64,000 bases of DNA. Origin: Ottelia alismoides (lineage: Eukaryota > Streptophyta > Magnoliopsida > Alismatales > Hydrocharitaceae). Below, in pieces: positions 45,703 to 56,602 of the stretch (its first letter is position 1; every line of letters begins with the position of its first letter). The notes beneath the pieces are model-generated. The model was not told the DNA's origin and ran no database searches. It worked only from the letters and a program-made list of their open reading frames with translations. The stretch spans positions 434,001-498,000 of the forward strand of contig JAZKJV010006041.1 in NCBI GenBank assembly GCA_037367405.1. The letters run 5' to 3'. The translations under genes and the position numbers were made by a program.

Positions 45703-47386
45703 TGTTGAGCACGATGATCTTGAGGATTGGTTATTAATGATATAAAGTTGTCATTGTGATCCCTTAAATTTTCGTCAGATCCCCGTTCACGTATTCTGTT
45801 TTGATTTTGGGATTGAGCCATCGTGCTCGCGCCCTATTTTGTTTATAAATAAAAGAATAAAAAATACATAGTTTTTTTATTTTTTATTTTTTTATTTATA
45901 AACAAAATAGGGTGCGAGCACAACGGCTCAATCCTAAAACCAAAATGGAATACGCGAATGAGGATCCGACAAAAAATGAGGATCCATGTCTTCGACCACC
46001 GTACATGTCAGAGTTAGAAGATTTCGTGAGGTAGAATAAGAATGCAAATAGATCAAGATGTGAGGGTAAAAATTCAGATCAGATTCAGATCAAATCGTGA
46101 TGTGTTCTAAGATCTAGAGAAAAAATGACAATGAACAAAAATGCTAAAATTAAACTACGATTAACTTAGGTTAAAGATACAAGAAAATGGATCTCACCTT
46201 AGGAGCGGAAAAGACTGTGATCGCCTCGACGAAGACCGACTCGCTGTCACCGGACGGCTTGGAGGCTAGGCACCCTTCTGTGACAAGATAGATCTTAGAG
46301 AATAGGATCCTCTCACCAAAGATTGATCAAGTGAGAATGAGGGAGGAGGATCCAATTAAATAGAGGATTAATTGAATTTGAATTCAAATTTAAAAAAATG
46401 AATGGAGAAAAAGAGATAAGAAAGAATTTGAAATGAGATAAAGATAAAAAAGAAATTAGTGTTAAAATTATTTAAAAAAATTAATTTTTTTTGTATCTTC
46501 ATCACTTTATTAAATTGAATAATAAATGTTAATTTTTTTATTTTTTATGGTGGTTATTTGAGAATATTAGCTATATACATATACTATATACATAAGGTAC
46601 ATTATATACATAGTTAAATAAGGAATTCAGTTATTTTTGTTTCAATTAATTACCTATTTTATATATATTTTTATATTTATTATATTTTTTGTATTTTAAA
46701 TAAGTATAAAAATATTTACAAATACAATATGTACAAATAAATGGTAAACTTGCACAAACCACCCTAGAAACCCGACTTTCGAACCGTAACTCCAAAAATT
46801 ATGAAACCACAATCATTTTAAAGATAATTTAATTTAGAATACAATGGAAGTGAGTTTGGTTCAATTTGAGTTCATATGGAGCTGGAATCGATTTTTCAAT
46901 TATCACTTTATGACTTTTACGGATGTGATTATTTTTATTCTGTACATGACTTTATTTTGTAATTATTTTTATTATTTAGGAAACATTTTTATTTACAATT
47001 TTTGTTTTGAAAGTTATTTACTTTCAGGTCAATTTATGTACAAATAAAATAGTGCAAGTATACAAATATTTACAACACATAGTTTTTGGATTGTCTGATT
47101 AAGGGCCCTATCTCCCACTACTTTATTCTTGGTCGATCAGGTCAAGTCTTAAAATTCTCTCGGGGTTCGGGTTAGCTTGTATCTATTACATATATACAAT
47201 CTTGTTTTTTTTTCTTTTTTTCCCTTTTTTTCTTTATTTATTTTAGGTTAAAATAACAATAAGTGTTTAATATTTACACATAGATGTAAGTTAGTAAGAA
47301 TATGGAGTTAGTATTATATACAAGTGTTTTATAAGGGTTTTTAAGATAAAATAAATGAATAAAGGTGATGAAATGCAGATTCATCG
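45703..47386 (-). mobile_element. 5' LTR of Ath-5 (1.68 kb)
   Basis: Matches the 3' LTR for about its first 1.5 kb (for example TTGTAAAT, GGTCGATCAGG and GATCCATGTCT words in both). On the minus strand it ends GTGCTCAACA before the primer site. Its first base pair reads CG where TG is expected. The last about 200 bases are a large inverted repeat not present in the 3' LTR. It is inserted in the Ath-4 leader at 47,386/47,387. Confidence 0.75.
45774..45970. repeat. Foldback: 81-bp inverted repeat in Ath-5 5' LTR
   Basis: Arms 45,774-45,854 and 45,890-45,970 with a 35-base AT-only-like spacer. The arms pair without gaps. By my count they differ at 11 of 81 positions and every difference is a transition. 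The right arm has a counterpart in the 3' LTR at about 38,716-38,796; the left arm does not. In RNA this would be a long stem near the end of U5. Confidence 0.9.
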
Positions 47387-48605
47387 GTTTCTAACCATAT
47401 CTTCTCTCCTCGCAGATAACTTGGAGCAATTCTTGCATATCAATCCAGGGATTTGAGAAGAAGATTGTTTTTAATTTTCTCTTACAAGAGAGAAAGTTTA
47501 GTTTAGATTTTATTTTCGGCATCATTTCCCTCTCTTTGAACCCTCAAACTTGTAATAATTTGGACTGGACTCTCTGTGGGGTATCGGGTCTGTTTCAACA
47601 CCTCCTGTGTAGTTGGGGCCTGACTTGAGTGGCGTTGGAATTTGGCACACATACGCTAGCTTAGTTATTTATTTTGGATTGTACTCGTAATTCTTATCCC
47701 ACACTTTCACTTACTATCCGCACTATAGATTGTTCAACATTAGCCAAATATGAAATCAGTTCTTTCCCGCTAATAGAACTATATGCTTAGTCCGTTTTCA
47801 TCTATGCATATCATTTAGTGTGAAATTTTAATTCCTTATATTTCACCCCCATGAAGAACATGAGAAATCACTATAAGACTTCTTCATAGCATGCATCATT
47901 GATTTAAATGCTTGCATTGGATTTTTCGATCCTCTCCCCTAGTTTTACAACTTAGGGTTTAAAAGAATTGGGATTGCTCGTTAGGTGTAATTTTTCTGTG
48001 CTCAAATAAGACTCAAGTTATAAACATAATCTAAAACTAGGACTATTAATCAAAGCGACTATGTATAAAATAATATAAAATTAACCCTTGTGTATGGTGG
48101 AGAGAAACCCACTCATTGTTTTTCTAAGGACAAGTATCACATACTTATGGTAGATCCAAAATTTGGAGGTTTCATTTTGACTACTGGATTTAAAAATGAC
48201 TAGCTACTTCTTAGTGAGGGAACTACGGTCTCCCTCAGTAGATTGGGTGGTTAAAGGACAACGTGTAAGGCAACATCCTAAAGTAATATGGGTAGCCATT
48301 CTACGGCTTGTACATATACCCATACAGGTTGAAAGTAGGTGCAACTAGCCATACGAATTCGGGCCGGTCTTTGTGATACTCTCCTAAACCTATAGCTTTT
48401 CTTAATCTGCTCAAAGATTGTTTTGTCACTAAATTAAAATTGAAAAGGCAAGCAACCTAACTCTAACGTGCCTTCACGAGTGTTGAGTGGTGAATCTACG
48501 AGTTTGAATGGTGTTTGCTTTGCGTATTTATTCTCTATCCTTTGACTTGACCTTCGTGATCTAACCGATTCTCTTGACTTAAGAGATGGATTTCTCTGGG
48601 GATCT
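47387..48605 (+). other. Ath-4 leader, second part
   Basis: Non-coding continuation of the Ath-4 5' UTR after Ath-5. Near its start it has TTCTCTCCTCGCAG (47,402-47,415), a good match to a plant 3' splice site, which could pair with the donor in the LTR. It also has GGGTATCGGGTCTG near 47,579. No credible reading frame until 48,606. Confidence 0.55.
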
Positions 48606-48989
48606 TTGTTCAGGCCTTGTAGACACTTCACAAACCCCTTAGATTTTTCATCGCTTCGGATTCAAGATGACTCTCTTCTCAAACCCACCTGGTCTTTCGA
48701 TGACCCTCTTCCCAAGTCCCCTTCAGGGTTCAGTCAATCTCGGACTAACCCTCTCTTCTACTCTCCTCCTATCAAAGAAACTTTTATATTTGGTAGAACT
48801 CCTAAACCTTCTAGACATGTATCTAACTCAGACCTATTTGTATCTGAAGGTGAAAAGGAAGTCAAGATGCCTCCCAAGAAGAACCCTGGTGAAGACGAGG
48901 ACAATGACCCGCCGCGTGCACTTTTGTCTAGGGTTACCTCAACTGAGCAACACAACGCAATGCTTAGAGATCAGATGACAGAACTATAA
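48606..48989 (+). pseudogene. Ath-4 gag, N-terminal part
   Basis: A 127-codon frame. The likely gag start is the internal ATG at 48,867 (MPPKKNPGEDEDNDPPRALL), since MPPKK/charged starts are common in this lineage; the sequence before it (SFDDPLPKSPSGFSQSRTNP) is a proline/serine-rich stretch that could be leader read-through or an N-terminal extension. It ends at TAA at 48,987. The gag core continues after a frame change at about 49,016. Confidence 0.6.
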
Positions 48990-49015
48990 CACAGAGAAAC
49001 TGTTATGGAAGGCAC

Positions 49016-49900
49016 ATACTCCCTGAGTTAGATGAAGATTATAATTGGTTGAGGCCAATACCCTCTGAGGATGCATTTGAACACAAACCGCATTTCCTCA
49101 CGCTGCTACCTAAGTTCAGAGGAAACACTCATGAAGAACCATATGCCTTTCTCCGAGATATTGAGCTAGTTTGTAACAACCTTTCCCACCCTAGGGTTAG
49201 TCAAGAATACATAAGTTGAGAGTTGCCCCCCTTCGTCTTGACTGATAAGGCATCTCATTGGCTAAAAAACCTAGGCGAAGTCATCACCACATGGGTTACC
49301 TTCAAGAGTCTGTTCTTAAATAAATTCTACCAAGTAAGTAAAATTAACCAAATGAGGATCAAGCTCACAAGCTTCACCCAGCTCCCTAATGAACCACTCT
49401 ATGATACTTCAGAAAGGTTTACAGACCTTATTTAGAAATTCCCAGGGCATGGCATAAGCAAGACGATGTTGGTCCAAAGTCTTGTTAGTGGGCTAAACCA
49501 TGAGATGCAAGGGTTAGTGAGTGCCTCCTATGGAGGAAGCTACATGGGACGTCACGAGGACACAGTTTACAAAGTGCTCGAGAAATTAGCAGAATCTAGC
49601 CAGGCACAGACCACAAGCCATGTCTACATGGACATCTCCCTTTCACTCATGTCTAAGGAGGGAGCTAATAAGATTGTGAAAAATCTGTCGACTAACCAAA
49701 ATGCATATGTGGGAATAATAACTGACAAGCCAACTGTAGTCAAACAGATTTATAAGAAGGTAGACGAACACCATTAGTCAATTGATATGGAGAAACTAGC
49801 CAAACTTCCCAAGCAGATGGAACAACTGACTGATAGAGTATCTAAGATACCTGCCCTGACTACACCCACTGCCCCCATTTACCAAATTCACTACATATAA
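49016..49900 (+). pseudogene. Ath-4 gag core (retrotrans_gag domain, broken)
   Basis: Structural protein of the virus-like particle. In one frame with two internal stops (near 49,217 and 49,433): LPELDEDYNWLRP, HFLTLLPKFRGNTHEEPYAF, FVLTDKASHWLKNLGEVITT, TFKSLFLNKFYQVSK, LTSFTQLPNEPLYDTSERF, then LVQSLVSGLNHEMQGLVSAS, GGSYMGRHEDTVYKVLEKLA and KLAKLPKQMEQLTDRVSKIP. The order and the W..F..LF..KF pattern match the gag family of Athila-like elements. No CCHC zinc knuckle is seen. The same core is present in Ath-3 at 60,180-60,959. Confidence 0.88.
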
Positions 49901-51079
49901 GGGAAATGGATAGGGCAACAGAGCCACTGGGTCGTGATCAAATCTTAACCCAACAAATAAAAGAATCCCTTGCACAAATAGTTTACGAGGAACCTCCACA
50001 AGCCATGGAGATAAACTGAGTCTTGCACAATATGGATCCAGTCGGTGGACTGGAACCCAACTCTACTACAAACCCTCATCCACCACAATCTTGACCCTAT
50101 TATTAGCCTCAATAGCAGCAACAATGTCAATTCCAATAGCACCGTTTAGGTTTTCAGAACCTACATCCACAACAATAGCAACAGTACCAACGCCAGTGCC
50201 AACAGGACCAATACTGGACCTAGCCCCAGCCATGCAAGGCCAGGGATCTTCTTCTTCGATCTCTCTCGAACTCCAACAAGTATTTGATGAACTTCATGAC
50301 ATGAGAGTCGATATCAATCTGACTCTCTAGGTTGAGAGTTGAGTGCACTGCACCCCAAACCACTATCCCAGCTCAAGTCCAAGCCAACCCTATTAATCTT
50401 GGACATAAAGATCATGTATCAATCTCAGAATATTCTTTCCTTGAATACGATATCTTTTCGCATGATGTTACAAATCATTTTCTCTCATGAGTGGAAAGAC
50501 CGTAACCATGCCTGATCAAGATAAGTAATGTAGTGACATAGCTCCAGTGTCCACATCTATGCATACACCTGGGGAAGAAGAGGATGAGGAGAGACCACCA
50601 ACCCCCACATCAGATCACCACAACATATTGGAATCAAGCGAGTCTGAATTGGAAGAAGAAGACTCACCACAGAAGTAGCAAGACCCACATCCACAGAAGT
50701 CATTTTACTTTCATGTTTCATGTCAAAGTCCTGAAGTAAGAGGCAATCCTAGTCATGTACAGATCCATGTTCCCTTGTTCAATAAAAGTGATGTTTCAGT
50801 TTTTGATCACGATCACTCAATCCCTTTCCCTTATGCTCTTATGGATGGAAAGAAGAAAATTTAAAAAAAACCAAAAAAATGATGAAGAGATGGCACACAT
50901 ATGTTAAGAAAACATGAAGGTCACTCTATCCTTGGACGAGATGATAGAAAGAGATCTTGCTTTAAGGAAATACCTTAAGATGAGATGCACACCTACAAGG
51001 GTCGGCCGAAAGAACTCAAGCCAAACAAAGAAGCACATCCTCTCCATCGATACATCTCGCTTGATAAGAAATGATCTTC
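49901..51079 (+). pseudogene. Ath-4 gag-protease spacer
   Basis: Low-complexity, proline/threonine/serine-rich frames (50,091-50,330: PTSTTIATVPTPVPTGP) and an acidic stretch near 50,580-50,680 (EEEDEERPPTPTSDHH-like), as usual between gag and protease. From 50,914 a basic frame (MRCTPTRVGRKNSSQTKK) corresponds to Ath-3 at 34,222-34,160. Stops and shifts throughout. Confidence 0.6.
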
Positions 51080-51651
51080 TAAGAAAAAAAGAGAGATATT
51101 GGTGCACACTTCGTAACTAGCCAGATCAAGGAGATCAAATTTGCTAGAACACTATTAGACAATGGTTCCTCTATCAATCTCATGACCAACACTCTATGAA
51201 CACATGAATCTGTGACCTCTTAGGAAGTCTAGAGTCGTTCTTCAATTTGTTGATACATCAACTAAGAGACCTAGTGGAGAGATTAGGAACATTATAATCA
51301 ATATCAAAGGACAAAATTATCCAGTGGATTTTATAGTGCTTGACATGGATGTCCCTCAGAATTAGAAGAATTCCTAGATGATTTTATTGTGCCCCTTTCT
51401 TAGGGCTGTAGGAGCCCTACTTGACTATACCTCAGAAAAAAATCCAATTTCTTAATGTTGAACTAGAAACGAAGCAAACTAAATTCCAAAGACCTGATAG
51501 GGAATCTAGCACATGGTCAGTTTCTTCTAAGTCAGAGGTAGAGTGTAGCACAAGTACGACAACTGGGCCATGGAAACAGAACCCAACCACAGAATCGCTC
51601 TTATCTGGAGAGGACATTGTCGATTATTTAGTTTGCCAGGTCATTCAATGA
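51080..51651 (+). pseudogene. Ath-4 protease (broken)
   Basis: Aspartic protease that cuts the polyprotein. Active site LLDNGSSINLM at 51,152-51,184: the catalytic Asp is kept, although most relatives have D-[TL]-G-A-S. Then RVVLQFVDTSTKRPSGEIRN, YPVDFIVLDMDVPQ and PFLRAVGALLDYTSEKNP, across one frame change, matching the flap and C-terminal end. An acidic/serine-rich tail (SKSEVECSTSTTTGPWKQNP) follows to about 51,650 as connector to RT. Confidence 0.8.
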
Positions 51652-51868
51652 ATATCTCTATGCATCATCCTACACTCCCGGAGACTCTGAGGTCTATTCA
51701 GACATATCAGTCCCATCTCTCTTAGGATAATCCTGGAGTGAGGAAGACGGGTCAGATGCAGCTTTTGCCAAAATATGAAACATATTTGGAGATCTGACCC
51801 CTGAAGTTGTCTAGTTGGTGGTAGATGATGTCACACATGATCCACCCACGTCATGACTAGATTCAGGA

Positions 51869-52948
51869 ATGATAGAGCCAGATCTCTTGGACGATACATA
51901 TATACCCGAGCTCAAACCATTGCCTCCTACTCTCAAACATGTCTTCCTTGCGGGACCTCAGGGAAAGTTTTCGGTCACCATTAGTTCACATCTGACCGAA
52001 AAGCAAGAAATCTGCCTGCTAAAAGTTTTAGAGAAAGACCGCAAGGTATTAGGCTAGAGATTGTCAGATCTCTAAGGGATTAACCCAGCTCTCTATTCAC
52101 ACAATATATACCTTGAGGACAATGCTAAACCGTCTCGTGATGTCCAGTGTAGGATGAATCCAAATTTACAGGAAGTGGTTAAGGCTGAGATAGAAAAGTG
52201 GTGTGGAGCAGGGTTCATTTATCCCACCTCGGACTCCAAATGCGTGGCACCAATACACATAGTCCTGAAGAAGTCGAGACTCTAGATTGTCACCAATGAG
52301 GTGTGAGAGGAGATCAAGACATGAGTACCCAAGTCATGGTGCGCCTGTGTAGATTACATGTGCTTGAATGCTGTGACAAAGAAGGATCACTTCCCTCTAC
52401 CATTTATTGATTATATTTTAGAGAGACTGACGGGAAGAGAATACTTTTGCTTTTTAGACGGGTACTCGGGTTACAACCAAGTATCCATCACCCTTGAGGA
52501 CCAAGAAAAGACAACATTCACTTGTCCATTCGGTACTTACACTTTCAAGCACATGCCTCTCAGGCTTTGTGATGCCCCCGACACTTTTCAGCGGTGCATG
52601 ATTACGGTTTTTGTTGAAATGGTTGGGAACTTCTTGAAACTTTTTATGGATGACTTCTCTGTCCATAGTGATTCATTTAATGATTGTCTTGCGCACCTGG
52701 ACCGACTCCTCAAGAGATGTAGGGAAGTGAATCTCGTGATCTCATGGGAGAAAAGTCATTTCATGGTAAAGGAGGGCATCATATTGGGGCACGTAATCTC
52801 CAAGAAGGGAATGGGGGTTGACCCGACCAAGGTGGATGTGATCAAGAAACTCGAGCCACCAACCAACATTAAGAAAGTGCGGTCTTTCCTAGGGCATGCC
52901 AGATTTTATCGGAGATTTATCAAATATTTTTCGAAAATTGCTTGACCG
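51869..52948 (+). pseudogene. Ath-4 reverse transcriptase (best-preserved domain)
   Basis: Copies element RNA into DNA. A single frame (frame 2) from LKPLPPTLKHVFLAG through the end, with a few stops (near 52,055, 52,074 and around 52,282-52,324) in the N-terminal part; the segment 52,358-52,945 is open for 195 codons. Motifs: RRMNPNLQEVV-like at about 52,150, KKDHFPLPFIDYILERL, FLDGYSGYNQ (first catalytic Asp kept), TFTCPFGTYTF, LCDAPDTFQRC, FMDDFSV (both Asp kept, 52,649-52,669), ISWEKSHFMVKEGIILGHVI and SFLGHARFYRRFIKYFSKIA. FMDD instead of YVDD is typical of the Athila lineage. All three metal-binding Asp are intact. Confidence 0.93.
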
Positions 52949-53460
52949 CTGACTAATCTCTTAGTGAAAGACACTACGTTCCTTGTAGATCATAAGTGTC
53001 TTGAGGCCTTCGAGCTGCTCAAAAGAAGATCATGGAATCTCCCATCCTACAAGCTGCTAATTGGTCTCTTCCCTTTGAGATCATGACTGATGCCTCTGAT
53101 TTTGCAGTAGGTGTGGTGTTAGGGTAGAGGATAGTTTGAGCCCCTTATGTTATTAACTACACAAGCAAAGTTTTGGATCAAGCTCAGAAAAATTATATTG
53201 TGACAGAAATGGAAATGCTTGTTGTAGTCTTTGACTTAGGAAAATTCAGATCTTTACTTCTAGGATCTAAGGTGACAATATACACAAGTCATTTAGCCAT
53301 ATGATACTTAATGGCAAAGAAAGACGCAAAGGCACATCTTCTTATATGGATACTCCTATTTCAGGAATTTGATTTGGAGATTCAGGATAAACCTGGAGCA
53401 AAATGGGTGGTGGTTAACCATCTATCTCAGATTGAACAAGATAAAATCCCTTATTCAGAG
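52949..53460 (+). pseudogene. Ath-4 RNase H (broken)
   Basis: Removes the RNA template strand. Reads PLTNLLVKDTTFLVDHKCLE, then after a one-base shift near 53,023 NWSLPFEIMTDASDFAVGVV (first Asp kept), stops near 53,127 and 53,138, YVINYTSKVLDQAQKNYIVT with the Glu in TEMEMLVVVFDLGKF, and VTIYTSHLAI where relatives have YTDH, so a catalytic Asp is replaced by Ser. It ends LMAKKDAKAHLLIWILLFQE, FDLEIQDKPGAK, VNHLSQIE. Confidence 0.85.
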
Positions 53461-54806
53461 TCAATCCATGAATCCTTCCCAGACGAGTCAATTTCTGTTA
53501 TTGACTCCCTCCCATGGTATGCTGACATGGTTAACTATCTTATCTCTAAGAAAGTTCCCCAGGGTTGGCCCAAGAGCAGAATCCACCAACTAAAGTAAGA
53601 ATCTAGACTCTACCATTGGGAGGATCCGTTCCTTTTCTTTGAAGGATGGGATTGTATATGGAGAAGATGTATTCCTCAGGAAAAATACTAAAGTGGTCTC
53701 AATCTATGCGACACCTTGGAGGAAGGAGGACACCACTCCAGAAAGAGAACTGCAAAGATGATATTACAATGTCGATTTTACTCGCCGACCTTGTTTAAGG
53801 ATGCCTACAATTTTGTCAGGTTGTGCCCGGTCTGTCAGAGAATGGGAGGGACCATCGGTCCCGAAGATCCCTTGCCCATGCAACCAGTGATCATAAATGA
53901 TGTATTCGATGCAATCGGCATTGACTTTTTGGACCCATTCCCTAACATCTGTGGATTTGGATATATTCTTCTCGTGGTAGACTATTTATCAAGGTGGATG
54001 GAGGCTATCCCTACTCGAGTCGCAGACAACAAAACTGTCTGTAAATTTCTAGAAGATCATATTATTTCAAGGTTCGGGATCCCCAAGGTTCTGATATCTG
54101 GCGGGGGTAGCCACATTGTCAATCGGGAGGTAAAGAAGTTCACCAAGGACTACTACATTCAGTATCGTGTCACTGGCCCTTACCACCCACAATCCAATGG
54201 TATGGCAGATGTGCCAAACAGGGAGGTCAAAGTAATTTTACAGAAGCTAGTCTGTTCTGACAGTAAAATGTATCTCAACTCCTAGACCAAGTTCTATGGG
54301 CGTACATGACAGCTTACAATACCCCATTGGGCACCTCCCGTTTAGAATGGTATTTGAAAAAACATGGCATTTACCCGCATAATTAGTGCATAAATCAGAT
54401 TGGGAAATCAAAAAGATCAACTAGATCTGTCACCAAGGAAATTAGAACAAAAATATGGATTTAAATATCTTTTAGAAATCATATTCATGCATATGAAATC
54501 ATTACGATCTACAAGGATAGAGTAAAGAAATGGCATGACAAACACAATAGAACAAAGAACTTCGTCCCAGGCTAGAAAGTATAGTTGTTTAAAGCAAGGT
54601 TGAAGATTTTTTAAGGTAAGATGAAATCAAAATGGACGAGACCTTTCATCTTTATGGAAGTATATAATAATGGTAGTGTCACAATTTCTGAGACATCAGA
54701 CAATACACAAACTTGCCTAGTCAACGGACAACTGCTTAAGCACTTTGTCAATATCTCCTTCACTAGGGGCATAGAATCAGAAGAAAGACCCCCTTGGCCC
54801 ATATGA
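53461..54806 (+). pseudogene. Ath-4 integrase (broken)
   Basis: After the linker SLPWYADMVNYLISKKVP and WEDPFLFFEG, the zinc finger is intact in EGGHHSRKR and RLCPVCQRMGG. The core has GIDFLDPFP (first Asp kept), VVDYLSRWMEAIPTRVADNK, FGIPKVLISGGGSHIVNRE (second Asp changed to Gly), PYHPQSNGMADVPNREVK (Glu changed to Asp). The C terminus reads MKSKWTRPFIFMEVYNNGSV and LVNGQLLKHFVNISFTRG, with a stop at 54,806. The 53,716-54,285 segment is open for 189 codons; frame changes occur around 54,290-54,620. No chromodomain. Confidence 0.9.
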
Positions 54807-56602
54807 AACCTTGATAAATGAAGCCATCCTCTTCAATGCATCTAGAAGATTCAGCTAGTCACTTATATATCCACCCTAATCTATCGGTCCTCCACCTCTG
54901 ATTGCTAGATCATACTTGGGTTGACCTGAGCTTAAGTATAGGAGGACCGATAGCATTATGTATACATGACTTCTATTCTTTTCTTCTCACCCTCGACTGC
55001 CCCATTTCATTCTTTTTTGCTATGCTTAGGCCTTCAAAAGCTTAAGTATAGGGGGACAAATCAACTTCTTTTTCTTTTTCTCTCAACTATACTCAGTACG
55101 AGCTATGTCTATATTTCACTGTGTACCATGAGGTCATAGCACATGCTAAGTATGGGGGGGTATTTGCATATATTCTATGAATTTTATCCATAGCTCGTAC
55201 TTTATTATTTTCATCGAAAATCAAGTATGAGTACAAGTTGTGTATATTAGGTATACTATAATAATTTTTTGTGTAAATAATACACATTTCAAAAAAATAG
55301 GGGGGTATAACAAAAAAACAACAACAACAAATCTGTTTTAAAAAAATTAACTTAAGGTTTTATCCCTGACATTTTTACTACCACTCAAGACTTGAGGAAT
55401 GAAAGAAACTCAGGTTTTTAAGGTCCTTTGATTCGGAGTTAATTGGCCTTAGTCATTAGGGGTTTAGACTTAATAATCCACACTTCCATAGTTTGAAAGA
55501 TGTGAGTTCTATATTGCACACTTAATATCTACCTTTAAGAATATAACCGGCACATCACTAGCACAACTGCATGAATGATGAGATGGGTTGAGATTTCACT
55601 TGAAGGATTGGGGCTTGAAATTTGAGTCTAGACCTGATTTTATGATACTCGAGGATGGGATAAAGTTAATGAAAGCTTCAAGAAACCTGAGTGTCAGCAA
55701 ACCATATCATGTATGTGAACAATGCTATCTCTTGATATTGACCTATGTGCCAGGATGTGATGCAACTAAATTATTGTTGATCAATGTGTGCCAACTCTTG
55801 GTAAAGCAGTGGAGCTAGCCAAAAAGAAAAGAAAAGAAAGAAATATTGAAAGAAAAGAGCTCTCAAACACAAAGACAGATTGCAAAGAGCTTATATCAAA
55901 GGCGAGCACTCCCAACCATTTTTAAAGTGTACACTTGGACCAAAGCTAATTAGGACCAATGAGTCGGGCTAGTACATCAAAAAGGGCTCTGTATCGTAAG
56001 TGATACATGTTTGGGTGTAAGTATATTAGATACTTAAAGAAGACACTCCCTGGTGTACTCCCAGGAAAACAAGTACAAGCGACTCAATCTCTCTCGACGG
56101 ACACACTGGTTAACACCTAAAAATTCATGTGTTGAGTAACAAGGCATTCGAAAGGATCCTTATTCCAATGAGAGGAAAAGAAGAAAATACACAAACCTAT
56201 GTACTCCATCATCTGGCATGCCATTTACACTTTCAAGTCTCAGGAACTACTGAGACGGTAGACTGAATGCAGGACCTGATTTATGCCCAAGTGTTGAGGA
56301 TTAGGTCTTAACGAGAGTCTCTTGGATCAGGACTTTGAGTGATGTTTCCACTCGACTCTCATGATTGCATTACACATTAAATGTCATATCCTTATAGTAT
56401 ATGTGTAAACAGAGAGTTTGATAATTAGAGAAGTTGGATTCCTTTTGACCAGAGCTTGATTGAGCTTAGATATTTAGGACCACTAAAACCTAGGATTCTT
56501 AATGAGACAAGTGTTGAAATTCACATATGCACAGTCTGGAATTCAACCTTCTAAGTCACTAAAATCTGCTTGGGGATAAGCAAAGAGCTAAGTATAGGGG
56601 TG
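54807..56602 (+). other. Ath-4 3' untranslated region and polypurine tract
   Basis: Non-coding. It contains the hairpin cluster, then about 1.2 kb with the same layout as the Ath-2 3' UTR (CTCAAGACTTGAGG, CAGCAAACCATATC and GTGCCAACTCTTGGTAAAGC words). It ends GCAAAGAGCTAAGTATAGGG, the polypurine tract before the LTR, which repeats the word found in the hairpin modules. A 76-codon frame at 55,588-55,818 has no known match. Confidence 0.65.
54911..55160 (+). repeat. Hairpin plus purine-tract modules of Ath-4 3' UTR (3 copies)
   Basis: Copies near 54,911-54,948, 55,021-55,058 and 55,118-55,160. Each has a (C)TTAGG- or CTTGGG-type left arm and a right arm leading into AAGTATAGG(A/G)GG. The last is the conserved terminal form (ACCATGAGGTCATAG...GCTAAGTATGGGGGGG). 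Confidence 0.75.

Larger units (their letters stand above)
36906..47386 (-). mobile_element. Ath-5, non-autonomous Athila-like element inside Ath-4
   Basis: Minus strand: 5' LTR (47,386-45,703), primer site, leader, short gag-like N-terminal frame, protease-like frame, an acidic frame, 3' UTR with five hairpin/purine modules, polypurine tract, 3' LTR from 40,382. No RT, RNase H or integrase motif is found between protease and 3' UTR, a span of about 1 kb, so it would have depended on other elements. The 3' end of the 3' LTR is set at 36,906 because the 36,906-38,690 segment has the layout of a Athila-like LTR end on this strand, but that segment has no counterpart in the 5' LTR. Confidence 0.65.
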
